From Edaphochlamys debaryana (taxonomy: Eukaryota; Chlorophyta; Chlorophyceae; Chlamydomonadales): 64,000 nt of DNA. The stretch is taken from contig JAEHOE010000021.1 in the NCBI GenBank assembly GCA_016858145.1, positions 744,001 to 808,000 of the forward strand, written 5' to 3'. Made by a program: the position numbers and the translations under genes. This document shows, in pieces, positions 20,548-32,700 of the stretch. How positions within the stretch are numbered: position 1 is the stretch's first letter; the number at the start of each line of letters is the position of its first letter. The notes beneath the pieces were generated by a model. It saw nothing but the letters and a program-made list of their open reading frames with translations, had not been told where the DNA came from and did no database searches.

Positions 20548-23500
20548 ATGTTGCTCAAGCCGAGCGTCGCGACGTTGCTGCTCGTTATCGCAGCAGCACG
20601 TCGCGCTGCATCTATAGAAGGCGAGTTAGGTTCAGGCGTTGTTGACAAGCCAAAGACAGCTGCAAGCTTGCATCACTTCGGCAAGCATCGTGTGCGCTTC
20701 CCTGCGCAGACCAGGGCGAGGAGCAGCTGATTGGCTGGAAGGGTGAAACGTACAGCGCGCAGGTGAGGCGTTGGCCAGCAGACGGCGTCTGCAGTCGGCG
20801 CAACAGGGGTGCCCTGAGTGGCCGGGGTGGAGCCGTGTTCGTAGGCACAGGACAAGGGCCCCAAGCTCTGCGCGGCCGAGCTCCGTGTGCCGCCTCCTAA
20901 CTTACCAACACGAATTCACCCCTGCCCTCTCCCTGCAGACGCCCCCGGACCCCAGCCCAGCGCAGGGGGAGCCGTGGATTGAGACGGTTAGCTGGGCCCC
21001 GCGGTGAGCGGTGGGCCAGGGGGGTTAAAGCGGGAGCGCACGGGAAGGCTTACATACATGTAGCCGTCTAGCGCGTGTGGGAGTGCTCTGGAGTGCCAGC
21101 TGGTGCCTGGGTGGGCGGGGCCTGGCGCTGTTTGTGGCGGCAGCACGCCAGCACCCACTCAAGCCTGTGCCTCGTCTGCTGCGCCTGCGCCCGTCCAACC
21201 TCAAACCTCAAACATCCCACCACCCTGTCTACGGTATCTCCCCCCCTGCCAACTTTCCCTGCCAACCGTCCCTGCCCACTTCCCCTGCCAACCTTCCCTG
21301 CCAACCTCCCCGGCCCTACTCTCACACACGCGTTAGCCGTCGCCCCTTCTCCGGGAGGAAGCACCACATGTTCCAGTGCTTCCTACGCCCCTGCGCCACC
21401 CGGCCCGGCCCTGACCCCCTGACCCGCCCGGACCCGCCCTCTCCGGCACGGACCCCCTGACCTCTTCCTGTATGGATGCCCCCCACACAGGGCCTTCATC
21501 TACCACCACTTCCTCAACCCTTTCCCCCCCCCCCCCGCGACTCCCGCCCGGCCCTCCCTCCACCCTGTCCCCACATCCCTCCCTGAACCCCTGAACCCCC
21601 TCCAGGGCCTTTGTGTACCACCACTTCCTCAGCCCCGAGGAGTGCGACCACCTCATAGACCTGGCCACGTCACGGGTGGGGGCGGGGCGGGTGGGGGGCT
21701 GGAGGTTGAAGGCACGGGGTGGGCAAGGATGGGGGAGGGAGCGGGAAGTGGATATGGGCGCTGGGGCGGGGCGGGGCGGGAAACGACTGGGAGGAAGCGG
21801 AGGAAGCATGGGGCGGTGAGGGACCACCTCGCGACCTGGACACATCGCGGGTGAGGGAGCAGGGTCGTGGGGAGAGGGGCTGGGCATATGCGGGAAGCGC
21901 ATGGCTACAGGGCCCATCCTAAGCCTAAACCCATCGCGGGTGGGGGAGTAGGGGCTGAAGGCTAGGGGCTGGGCAGGGGAGTGAAGCGCGGGGCTGAAGG
22001 CGCGCGTTGGGCTGGCGTGAGTCGCGGGCGGTGGCGACAGGGAGGGGGGGGGCAGGGACTCGAGTTGCGCGCTGGGAGGGGCCATGGGGGAAGCGGGAAG
22101 TAGGTGGGAGGGAGCTCTGAGGCGTGGAGACGTGGGTGTCCATGGAGCGCGTGACCTGCGGAAGTTGCCAAGGTGGAAGGACCGAGTCCTGGCTCATCCG
22201 CACCGCTCCTCCCAACCCCTGCCCTGTATAACCCCTGCCCCGCCTCCACTGTGCAAGCTGCCAGGGTGGAAGGATTGAGCCTTCGCGCGTCTGCACCCCT
22301 CCTCACTCCCCAACCCTTCCCTGCCCGACCCCGTCCCCGCCCCCACTGTGTCCGCCCCTCCCCTCCGCCCCCCAGCTCTCCCGCAGCCAGGTGGTTGGTC
22401 CCGCCAATGACACCATCGACCCCATCCGCACATCCTACTCGGCCAGCATAGGGTGAGGGGGTGGAGGGCGACAGGTGGAGAGACGGGGTTGTGGAAGCAA
22501 AAAAAGAGCAGGGCAGGAACAGGTAATGTTGGGATAGGGGTAGAATGTTCCACGTGAAGAGAGAAAATTCACCATGGCACGCGCGAAAGCCCTGCGATAG
22601 CCCTGCGAAACTGTTGCTTCTCTTGCATCCCTCGATACCCCCCACCTCCCCCGCAGGTATCGGGAGACTAAGACGGTGGCGGCGATCGAGGCGCGAATCG
22701 CACGCTGGACGGTAGGGTGTGGCAAGGGTTGGAGGGGTGGGGCAGACTCGCGGCTGTATGGATGGGAGGAACGGAGAGGTGCCGAGGCCGCTCCCGTTGG
22801 AGTGGATGCATGCCTTGCAGGGCTGAGTGGGCTGTACAACAGGATGTACAGTGCGGTCTGGCTTGACAGTGGATACCCCTTTACACGCACCCAAAACAAA
22901 TCTTCACGCACTTCCCCCCACCCCACCAACCCCAGCATCTGCCCGAGCAGCACCAGGAGCCAATGGAGGTACGGCATGGGTGGTGCTGTACGGCAATGTA
23001 GTAGTGTACTGGCAATGTAGTACTGTGCGGCTCTCACTGAACATATTAGTTGCTACCGTTTGCGCCATGGAGAGGTGACGACCCTCATGTGTCCCAATAG
23101 CCACTGTTAGTGAAGCTGGTGGCGAGCAGACGGAGCTGCCGGGGCCGCCAAAGACAACTGCATGCGTGAGGCGAAGCCTGACACAACCCTCTTGTACGAC
23201 AGGTGCTGCGGTACATCAACGGCCAGAAGTACGACGCGCAGTGAGTGCGGGACGCCTGGTGAACGTGTACTGTCGCCCATGCCTCCTTCCCACCAGCCCC
23301 TGTGCTTCTACCTCTCTTCTATATACCTCGCCTGACCCCTGCTGTTTATTGTGCTTCCGCCAGCTGGGACTGGTTCGATGAGAACGAGCTGGAGGACGGC
23401 AGCAACCGCATGGCCACGGTGCTCATGTACCTGTCAGGTGGGGAGAGGGGGGGCAGACATAGGCAAGGGAAGAGGCCCTGACAGGATGGGGACAGGCGGA

Positions 23501-24544
23501 GAGATGTGATACGCGGTGCCCCTTGCATAGTTAGCCATGTGCCCATGAGGCTGGCAGGTGAGGAAGGGGAGGCACGAGACAAGGAACCAGAGAGATCCTC
23601 GGTCCGCTCCCCGCCGGCGAAGCCTTACGCAAAGCCAATCCCTCGCCTCCCCACGTCCACCACCCCGCTCACGCCTCCACCAACCCTGACCCCCTCTCTC
23701 TAAAGTCTCGTGCTCCACCCCCCCTCACCCTCCCCCCCCTCAGACGTGGAGGACCATGCGGGAGGCGAGACCGCCCTGCCCCTGGCCGTGCCCCTGGACT
23801 GGGGGGTGCAGGGGGTGGAGGACAAGGGGTTCTCGGAGTGCGCATCCAAGATGGGCATCTCGGTGCGCCCCAGGAAGGGTGAGGAATGGCCGGGGTGGGG
23901 ATGTTGAATGGAAACGCTGCAGCTCGATGATAATAGCTCAGTCGAAACCCCACCAGGGTATCGGTGGGGGTCTGCTGCCTTGGGAATCGATGCTGCCCAC
24001 GTCTGGATCAGCCCTGCTGGGGACGGCCTGGCTTGGCCGTTTGGCGTGTTCTCGCATGAATCCCGCCCCGTGGTGCCATCCGCCTTCCCCCTGAACCCCT
24101 TTTGCTCCCCCAACCCTCCCCTTCCTCCCCCCTCCCCCCCCTGTCAGGGGACGTGCTGCTGTTCTGGGACATGGACGCGGGGGGGCAGGTGCCGGACCGA
24201 CACGCTCTGCACGCCAGCTGCCCCACCTTCAAGGTGTGGGTGGGGGGAGGGGAAAGGAAGGAGGGTGTGTGGAAGGGAGGCCGGGGGGGATGGGGGCATG
24301 GGAGGGTGGGAAAGGGAGGCCCTCGGGCGCTCTCAGACCCTCTCGCTCAACTTTTGCCCTCACAGTGGGTTAGCAGCGTAAAGGACCGCACCTTGCCTTT
24401 TCTTTCAGTGCGACCTCTCCCTCCCGCGCTGCTCAAGCCCCCGACACCTCCCGCCACCCCCGCCCTGCCCCCCTCCCCTCCCCCCCCCAGGGCTCCAAGT
24501 GGACCGCCACCAAGTGGATCCACAACAAGCGCCTCAGGCGGTGA
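20548..24544 (+). CDS. Prolyl 4-hydroxylase, alpha-subunit type
   Basis: Twelve exons: 20548-20629, 20710-20762, 20939-21003, 21606-21675, 22376-22452, 22657-22711, 22936-22968, 23203-23240, 23364-23437, 23744-23878, 24148-24233, 24491-24544; 273 residues. It is an Fe(II)/2-oxoglutarate dioxygenase that hydroxylates peptidyl proline in the secretory pathway, needed for hydroxyproline-rich wall glycoproteins. The N-terminus is a hydrophobic signal or anchor (LLLVIAAARRAASIE). Fe ligands are visible: HWD at 158-160 and H249 in HALHASCP; K259 in GSKW, ten residues after H249, would bind 2-oxoglutarate. GYRETKTVAAIEARIA and VLRYINGQKYDAHWDWF match the family. The length agrees with algal and plant P4Hs. 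Intron 3, upstream of exon 4, and intron 4 carry imperfect copies of exon 4 borders (separate entries). Confidence 0.93.
21481..21520 (+). repeat. Echo of the P4H exon 4 acceptor and exon start
   Basis: An AG at 21490 is followed by 30 bases that match the first 30 bases of exon 4 (21606 on) at 26 positions, 115 bp upstream of the real acceptor. The copy would encode AFIYHHFLNP where the true exon encodes AFVYHHFLSP, then runs into poly(C) and loses the family pattern. Confidence 0.85.
21822..21950 (+). repeat. Two echoes of the P4H exon 4 end and donor
   Basis: 21822-21857 (GACCACCTCGCGACCTGG... then CGGGTGAGG) and 21925-21950 (CCCATCGCGGGTGGGGGAG) resemble the last bases of exon 4 plus its donor at 21676. 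The donor-like GTs are at 21851 and about 21940, i.e. 175 bp and then 89 bp apart. Confidence 0.75.
22145..22360 (+). repeat. Tandem duplication of about 92 bp inside P4H intron 4
   Basis: Two diverged copies start near 22163 (AAGTTGCCAAGGTGGAAGGA) and 22256 (AAGCTGCCAGGGTGGAAGGA) and continue through similar C-rich tracts. Confidence 0.65.
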
Positions 24545-25053
24545 CCTTAGCATAGTTGCGGCTGACTTGCGGCTGCCTAAGCTATTGCGCACAGCTGCTA
24601 GAGGGACTGTCAGGGCTCGCAGTGCTGGGTGCCGACACGGGCGTTGCGGCGATGCTGCTTCCGAGCAGCCAGACTTTGGCTCGGGCTAGGGCGTGAGCAG
24701 GGCGTGAGCAGGCAGTGCGGACGTGGGCAGAATGGTGGTCAATATTTGCTCGGGGCCTTGTGACCACGGCGAGGCCTCGCCTCGCCGGTGACCTCTTGTG
24801 GTGATGCGGGGATACGACGCGGTCGTGAGACCATCTGCAGTAACCTGGTAACCTTGAGCTGCGCGCAGTGTCGTACCCCGCTTGAAGCAAGTTACATAGG
24901 TTATCGAGGAGCATGTGTGACGTGCAGCTAGCAACGCCGGGAGAAGGCGGGAGACGACCGGGGCTGTCAGGGCGTCGCGTGGGTACTTGGCACGCATGCG
25001 TTGTGGCGACTGCACACAAGACCTCACCACAATCCTGCTGCTTTGCACAAGCA

Positions 25054-25061
25054 TATAAATA
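25054..25061 (+). promoter_or_regulatory. TATA-like box
   Basis: TATAAATA, in an unusually AT-rich patch of an otherwise GC-rich stretch, lies 105 bases before the first ATG of the leader. Assignment is by position only. Confidence 0.5.
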
Positions 25062-25158
25062 TAGATAACACGCCAGCTACCAGTCTTCTCTGGACGCACA
25101 TTCATTCACGCCTGGCAGACCACCAGGGATTCCACCCGCAAATAACCAATTAGTTGCC

Positions 25159-25173
25159 ATGGATAGCACTTGA
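25159..25173 (+). promoter_or_regulatory. Minimal upstream ORF (ATG, 3 codons, stop)
   Basis: GCCATGG context followed by GAT AGC ACT TGA. It precedes the main start of the folate-receptor-like gene by 71 bases. A strong-context, four-residue uORF could dampen translation of the main frame. Confidence 0.45.
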
Positions 25174-25229
25174 ACACGAACATGATACAGGATCAGCTAG
25201 ACGCGGCGGGCAAAAGTCGTCGCGGCGCG

Positions 25230-28190
25230 ATGCGGACCTCGCTGCCGCTTCTGCTCGCTGTGTGGACGCTGGCCGTTCGCGCTCAGAATGACCTGACGTG
25301 CAAGCCTCAGGTGAGCATCCTCTGTAGGGCCCGAGGGCCACCAGCCCGCCTGGTGGTGCACACCACCTGCCTCCGGCGCCCTGGTCGCCCTGGGAGGGCT
25401 GTGCGCCTTGCACCCCGCACCGTCGTGTGTGCGGCCTCCCCTCCCACAGGGTTGCACCCGGGGCCGCTTGTATCTCACCTACAAGGCCCCCGGCCCTTAA
25501 GATTCAGCCCCCTTCCATCCCCGGCCGTGACGCAGGAGGGCCTGCCGCTCTCCCAGCCCTACCCGCCCGCCTACTTTGTCCCCGGGGGCCTGCCCGTCTG
25601 CTCCCAGGTAAGAGATCCCCAGGCCCCATACCGGGTCGGGATCTGGGGCTGATGCCCAGTCGGGTCTTGGGTCTGGGCGCAGGTCGCTTGCTGAGGCTGC
25701 CCCCAACGCCCCACAGCTCCCGCACTCTCCATCATCCCGCACACGCCTTCCCTCTGGCCCCACACACCCGGCTCCCCTCCACTACACCTGCCCCTCCTCC
25801 CCCCAGACCCCAACCCCTCCTCCCCTCCTCCCTGGCGTTAGCGACGCAACCCGCTCATCTCCAATTACCCCCACGACCCCCTCCACACACCCCCAGTTCA
25901 CCTGCTCCTGCTGCAACCGCACGCACGCTCTGGCGGTGGCCCGCGCGCTGCGCTCCGCCGCGGAGGACCCGGGCTTCCCCCGGGCCTGCCTGGCCTGGCA
26001 GACGCGCATGGCGTGCCGCGTGTGCGACCCGGAGGTGGGGGGGCGGGGGGGTAACGAGGGGGGGAGAAGCGTGTGTGTTTGGGTGTGTATGAGTGCACGG
26101 CCTGGCAACAGGTGGGAAGCCCCACCAAGCGGAAAGAGCAGTGCCCGGGCTGTGCGTAGAAGGCCGCGGCTGCCTCCTGGCCCGACATACTGCTTCGGCG
26201 GTGTCAGTGCGCCGAGGCCGTGTGTGTACGGATGCCCCACCCTTTCCCGGCGCCCTTCACGCCCGCTCCCCCTCTTCCCTTCCGCCCCTTCGCGCGTGCT
26301 CTCCCCTTACACATGCCCCGCTCATTCCCATCCGCCCCGCAGGTGGGCGTGGGCCTAAAGCCGAACGTCCATGCACCCCTCCCACCCCTTGCGCCGACAG
26401 CCCCCCGATCCATCTCTGCCAACGATGCCCCTCCCGCCCTCCGTCACTCACCCTTTGTTGTTCCCTCCTCCCCTTCCGCCTCCTCCGGAATGGCGTCTGC
26501 CTTCCGCACGTTATGTCGCGTCCCTTCTCGAAACCTGCTTTCCCTCCACAACCACTCTTCCTCGCCCCTTCCGCCCCGCAGGTGGGCGTGGGCCTCAAGC
26601 CTACGGTGTGCCGATCCGCCTGCGACGCCTGGCTCTCGGCCTGCGCCTCCTCCTACTTCTCCTCCTCGCTGCTCACCTCGCCCTACGACACGCACCTGCC
26701 GCTGCCCTGCGCGATCCGCCCGGACGCCGAGGATGAGGGGGAGGGGGGGGAAGAGGGGGCGGGGGCGGGGGCTGACGAGGCGGGGGCGCGGAATGGGACA
26801 GGGGCAGGCGGAGGCGGGGGAGGGGGAGGGGGAGGGGGGGCGAAGGCGGCGCTCGCGGGTCCGCTGCTCTGCTACCGGCTCGGGGACTGGGCGCTAGACG
26901 GCGCGGAGCTGTGCCGGAAAGCGGGTGAGCGGGGGGCGGTGGGGCGGGGCCCAGGGGGAGGGGGAACCGGGGGCGTGACAGCGTCTCAAGACGTGTGGCC
27001 GTGCCTCCAGTGGGGAGGAGGAGGTGGAAGTGGACAGGACAGGTCTGCCGGTGTGGGAGGGAAGCTGTTGCAGAGCGAGCGAGGTCAAGAGAGAGCGAAG
27101 GACGGGGGTGTAGCACGGGGCCTCTCAGCGCACCCTTGTGAACCGCACCCCGCCCCACCCACCTCTTATCGTTTCCCGTTTGCGAAACTACCCACCCACC
27201 CCTCCACCGTCCCTTTCGCAGGCCTACGGGTCAGCGGAGCCCCGGCCGTGGCCGCTGGGTCCAAGGCCAAGGTGGGGGCGGGGCATCCAGGCCCCACGCC
27301 TGCCCCGGCCCCGGCCCCGGCCTCGGGGGACAGGCACCGCTCGGGCCTCCGCGCCGCCTCGCAGCTGCTACAGCGGCTGCAGCGAGCGCACGGGGCGGCG
27401 GCGGAGGCGGCGGGCGACGAGGCGGCGGCAGGGGATGACGTGGCAGGCCTCGGCCTCGAGGAGGAGGCGGAGGAGGAGGCGTGCTACGACGGCCTCCCAG
27501 GGCCGTCCGCCCCCGCCGCCGGCTCCAAAAGCGCCGCCCGAAAGGGCGGCGCCGCCGCCGTACCCCCGCACCGTACGGACTTCTGCGTTGCGGCGCCGCC
27601 GCCGGCGCGGCGGGACAAGGGGAGAGGCGGCGGGGCGGGGGCCGGGGCGGGGGCGGCGGGCGCGGGGGAGGAGGCGGAGGCGGTGGGGCCGGCCGTGTGG
27701 CTGGTGGGGTTGGTGGTGGTGGGGTCGCTGCTGTGGCTGGGCACCACGCAGGGGCTGGCGGCGAGGCAGCAGGCAATCGTGAGTTTGGGGGTGGGGGAGT
27801 GTGGGAGGGGCCCGGGGCGGGGCGGCACCGGGAAGGCGGACTGGCCAGGGCCGAGGGCTGTGGGGCCAGTCTCCACGTTGTAGCCCCTCGGGGAGGGTTG
27901 GGGGATTGGGAAGGATCTAGATTTCAAGGGCTTTCATGGCGTATGGACGTGCTACGTAGCTCACCCATGCTTCAGAGCCGGGCTTGATTAGGCCTGTGGT
28001 GGGTGCGGGTCAGGGCCTAGTGCGGGTGTGGTCAAGCCCCCGCCCCTTTCCCGTGCTGGCCCCCATAATCCCACAAGCTCTCACACGCCTTGCCCACTCC
28101 CTGCCACCCCGATCCCCCCCGACCCAGATCCGTGATCATGATCGCGCCCGCCAGCTGCACTGGCGCCAGATGCAGGGCCGGCACGACTGA
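25230..28190 (+). CDS. Folate-receptor-like type I membrane protein
   Basis: Six exons: 25230-25310, 25536-25607, 25897-26034, 26582-26924, 27222-27778, 28128-28190; 417 residues. A signal peptide (MRTSLPLLLAVWTLAVRAQ) is followed by a Cys-rich domain with the order FTCSCCNRTHALAVARAL, CLAWQTRMACRVCDP, VGVGLKPTVCRSACDAWLSAC and LCYRLGDWALDGAELC, which matches the folate-receptor family and the plant homologue I recall as Arabidopsis At5g27830. A transmembrane helix near 370-390 (VWLVGLVVVGSLLWL) leaves a short basic tail. Gly-rich and Ala-rich inserts enlarge the ectodomain compared with plants. The start at 25230 gives the best signal peptide; an in-frame ATG at 25182 would add 16 residues. 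Ligand is unknown; plant members are not shown here to bind folate. Confidence 0.85.
26320..26370 (+). repeat. Echo of the folate-receptor-like exon 4 acceptor and exon start
   Basis: The acceptor tract and AG at 26342 followed by GTGGGCGTGGGCCTAAAGCC nearly repeat the real exon start at 26582 (GTGGGCGTGGGCCTCAAGCC), 239 bp further on. After about 26 bases the similarity stops and the copy has no open family-like continuation. Confidence 0.85.
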
Positions 28191-29794
28191 GGTGTACGGC
28201 AGATACAGATACACATATGGCGCTGGCCTTCCCGGTCCGCATCCCATCCGAGCGGAGGAGCTGCCCCGGCGATGGGGGTTGCAGCGAACGAGGCGGAAGG
28301 GAGTGCTCATGACGACGGGGATGCAGCTGATTGCGACTAAGTGTGTGTGACGCGACAGAGAGATCAAGAGAACAGACAGGGGAGGGGAGGAGCAGCCAGG
28401 GTGCACTGCGTCTGCATCTTCTGAGCGGCCTGGCTGGCGGGTTACGATGGCCGGCCGGTGGCGCGGAGGATCTGGGTCAGCTGGTGGATCCAACCGGTGG
28501 ATTTTGTGGAGCACGTGTGGAGGCTCTGGGTTAGCTTATGTGACCTCGAGTGGCGGCTCGGGGCCCTGGCGTGGGCTGTATTAGTCCAGCCGGCAGCCAT
28601 CTTTGGGCTCGCAAAATGGGGTCAACATGGAGGTTCTCCAGAGAAGCAGATCTGTCGTGGCCTGTCGTGAGTACCGTACGTGGCCTTCTCTGGCTTGCTG
28701 GCTTGGTGGTGGAGCATGATTTCGAGGGCCGTTGACGAGGAGGAGCAAGGCCGCCGGGGAGGCGAGGCCGCCTTGTCGGTCTGGGCTGGCTGGCGTGTTG
28801 GGGGAGGAGGAGGGCCCCACACGCATGGGCCCGGTGTAAGCTACGCCCAGTGATCAAGCCCCGCGCCTCTGCCTCTCCCGCGGTGCGAGACTCGGCGCAT
28901 GACGAACCCACTCCCAGCGGCTGGCTGCGCGGAGAGGACGAATGCGCGAACGTCAGGTGCCCGAGCCCTGCAGCCCCTTTGCGGTCACTCGCAGCGCAAG
29001 TTCATGAAGATAGGTTAGGGCCGTTCCCTGTTACATCGTATCACTGCGTATGGACGGTCAGCCTGCCACTAGGAGCAAGGCAGGCAGAGAGAGCCAGGGA
29101 CGACCAATTGACCAAGGCAGCAACAAGCTCACACGCTTCGGGGAAGGTAGCGTATCCATGAACAACGCAGTCAACGCCCTGAATCAAACAATTGAAGCCC
29201 CATGCCCCATGCTAACCCCCCTCTCCACACTCATGCATATGTATGGGCGCACTGCGCAGGTTGGGCTCAAGCAGCCCCTCCCGAACCTCACCCACTCCAC
29301 GCCACCCCACCGTTGGGCTCGACCAAAGCCTCCAGCCTCCAGCCCCACCCCCACCTGCCCCGCGCTCCCTACGTGCACAGGGCACGCCTCACTGGTGCTC
29401 AGCGGCTCCTTCCCTTACTCCAGGCCCCACAACATCCTTCGCTCCCTCCCCCTCTTCCTCCCCTTCCCCCTTGCCCCACATGCCTCCCCCCTACTGGCGC
29501 CCCTCGACCGGCACGACTCGACCACTCAGCGGTTCCTCTCATCCCCCCTCCTCCCTTCAGCTCCAGGCGCCCAACACCCTTCCCCCCTCCTACCCCCTCC
29601 TACCCCAAGGTCCTCGAGGGCCTTCCCACCTTTGCCTGCCTCCCTCTCAATGAACGTCCAGTACGCCCCCCCCCCCCAGTTCCCACCACACGCGGCCCCT
29701 GAACCCCCCCCTCCGTGGGGCGCACGAAAGCCCATGCTGCTTGGGGGCTAGGCCGTGGGGCTGCACACCGCAAATCCCCCATGCCCCCCCCCCC
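28191..29794. other. Intergenic between convergent genes
   Basis: This separates the 3' ends of the folate-receptor-like (+) and BTB (-) genes. TGTAA occurs at 28834 (+) and its complement near 29030, both far from the stops but possible polyadenylation signals. I see no gene. Confidence 0.4.
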
Positions 29795-32700
29795 TCACTG
29801 GCACTCCTCGATGGTGCACCTTAGCCACACGCGGCCCTCGAACACGAACCGCCGCCACGCCGCCTCGTCGCGGTCGGGGGTGAGCCCGAAGAAGCCCCAC
29901 AGGCCCACGGGACACCTGCCATGGGGGGGGAGGGGGATTGGGGGGGCGTGGAGGGGGTCATCACGTGCTCCAACCCCTGAATCCCGGCTCACGAGTGGAG
30001 TGGCTCGCCTGCTTGTGCCCAACCGGCCAACCCTCTCCCAGTTGTTTTCCTCTCCCCATTGCACCCAACCCCGCCTCACGCGTTCATGACGTGGTAGGAA
30101 AAGCTCTTCCGCAGGGAGTAGCTGCCCTCCCCCAGCACCCCGGCGTCCTGGCGGGCGCACACAGTGGCCTTGACCTGACAGGGGGGGGAGGGGGGGGGAG
30201 AGGGGGAGGGAAAGGGGGGGAGGAGGTAATTAGGGAAACTCCTGTTGGTTGCACCAGGACTCCAGGAGTCGAGTCGAATGGGGTAGGCCATGTCACGAGC
30301 CCAACCAAGGCGGGCACTTTACATACAGTAACCGCCCTTCCCTGCTGTACCTGCCTATCCTACTCGCGGCCCCGTTTGCCTCGGGTCGCGACCGTCGCTT
30401 CCTCGTGCTTCCCTTCTTGTGCATCTCTTCTCGCCCAACCCCTGCCTGGGTGCCCTGCCTCTTTTGGTGCCCTGCGCTTTTCCCCACCCCAGGGCCGCGA
30501 CCGCTACCATTCCCTGACATCCCCTAACACCCGCTGACACCCCCCGACACCCCACACACTCCCTGACCCCCCCCCATGTCCCCTGACACCCCCCGACATC
30601 CCCGAAACCTGACGAGCAAGAAGCCGTAACGTCGAAGCTCGCCCTTTGGCCTAACTGCACGGGGGCGCCCTCAGCGCGGCCCTCGCCAGGGGCACCCCCC
30701 GAGCAGTCTGTTCAGGGACGAGATTTGATGTTGTGACTTCTTGCTTGTCAGGGGTCGGGGATGGGATGTAGGCTTGCTCCAAGCGCGGGGTTCGCGGCCC
30801 GAGCCGCGGCTACAAGCTCTTGGTGCACGCCTCAGCGGTAATGGGCCTTACTAGGCCGTATCGGGTCGTAAAGTGCCGTACGAGTGCCGTACGAGTGCCG
30901 TAGACAGTGCGCAGACAGCGGGGAACTCGATGAGTACGGATCCGTGCGCACCCTCCCTCAGATGCGGGGGTGGACGGATCCCTGCTAATCATACCCCCCA
31001 GCCTGCGCACTCAGAGTGTGCGCTCGGCCCCCTTGGCCGTCGCGTCGCTCTGCCCCGTCGTGGGAATGGATGACACGCCGCTTGGCCGACTCCCCCACCC
31101 CTGCGCCCCCCGCTGTTAAACTCCTTGTAGTTCAGGTTTTATTCCCCGCCCTCTTCCCTTCCTCTCCCCCTCCCTTTCCCCCTCCCTTTCCCCCTCCCCC
31201 CCACCTTGACGCAGGGCAGGCTCTGCTTGCGCCCCGCCAGCCGCACGTTGCAGGCCAGACCCATGTGCTCCCGGTACTCGGGCGGCTGGGGGTGTGGGTG
31301 GGTGGGCAGGGAGAGAGAGGGAGGCGGGGTGGGAGGAAGGAAGCAATGCGCTCGGGCTGGGGGGCGGGCACAGGGGCACACGGAAGGTCGGGGGCAAGGC
31401 TCCATCCCGCGGAGGAAGTACCCATGCTCCGTGCCTTCCCCCCCCCTCTTGCCTCTTTCCCCTCTTGCCTCTTTCCCCTCTTGCCTCATTCCCCCCTCCA
31501 CCAACCCCCCTTTCCCCCCCACCTGGCTTGCGTCCAGGTCGTACCGCAGCCACCAATGGAATCCGCCGAAGAAGGCCGGCTCGGAGGTCACCACCTGGGC
31601 GGGGGGGGAGAGGGAAGGGGTGGAAGCAAAAGAGACACCTTGACAGCGGGGCCAGCCCGACAGCATGAAAGATTCCACATAAGCCTATCACCCCTGCCGT
31701 ACCCCCCGCTCCCTGCTGCCCCCGCGTCGCCCTGCCACCAACTGAACCCGAACTCTATGACTAAGGCTCCACGCCTCCCCCCACGGCATGCTCCGCCGCC
31801 CGCCCCCCCCTCCGCAGCCTGCAGCTGCGTCGCTGCCCCCTCACCCTTGCCCCCTCACCCTTGCCCCCTCATCCTCGCACCCCGCAACACTTTCTCGCCC
31901 TCGCCCCCACCTGCAGCGACCACGTGGCCCTCTCACCCTATCCTCCCATGCCAATGTAGCATCTTCTCTTAGCATATACACCGACAGTTTCCTAGCATCC
32001 GGCAGTTTCTTAGCACCCGACAGTATCCTTGCCCACCTGCAGCGACCGCGTGGCCCGGGAGTCGGCGTACAGCTGCTGCAGCGTGGCAAAGTCGATGGAC
32101 CAATCGAAGGTGACTCGCTGGGAGAGGGGGCGGGGGCGGGACACGAAGGCGGGGAGCGGCGGGGGGGGCGGCGGGGCGGGAGCGGGAGCGGCGGTGGGGG
32201 AGGCCGGGTGGGCGGTGCTGGCCTCGCCGTGAGGTGCGTGCTGCGCTGCTCCTGCCGCCGCCGCTGCTGCTGCGCCTGCTGCGGTTGTGGCGGTTGTGGC
32301 GGTTGTGGCGGTTGCTCCAATGGCCGCGGAGGGTGCAGCGGGGGCGGGGGCGGGGGCAACGGGGGCTGGGGGAGCGATGACGGGGGGCGGTGCGGTCTCG
32401 AAGAAGCGCTCCGCTGCGTAGACGTCCCGTGTGGAGGCGTCGGCGCGGGCCCAGGCGAGGGCGTAGAGCAGGCGGGAGGGGTCCAGGGCGGCAACCAGCC
32501 AGGGGACCTGGGGGGGTCAGGGGGGCGAGGAATGACGAAACGGGTTGCAGACCTGGGGCGTCCCAACGTACTCCCCCACGGGCTGCAACCCCTATCCCCA
32601 CCCCACACACACACCTGCGGTATGATAAATGACAGGTAGGAGTGGGAGCAGTGCTGCAGCCGCAGCGCCGCCGCCAGCTGCCGCCGCTGCTCGGGCGCCG

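Larger units (their letters stand above)
24545..25181. other. Intergenic: P4H 3' region and promoter of the folate-receptor-like gene
   Basis: No gene is seen. A TATA-like box at 25054 and a five-codon upstream reading frame at 25159 belong to the next gene. Confidence 0.5.

Noticed and set aside
24083..24364. Possible extra P4H exon between exons 11 and 12 (AG at 24365)
   Set aside because: Joining exon 11 directly to 24491 gives GSKWTATKWIHNKR with the expected lysine spacing; an extra exon would disrupt it.
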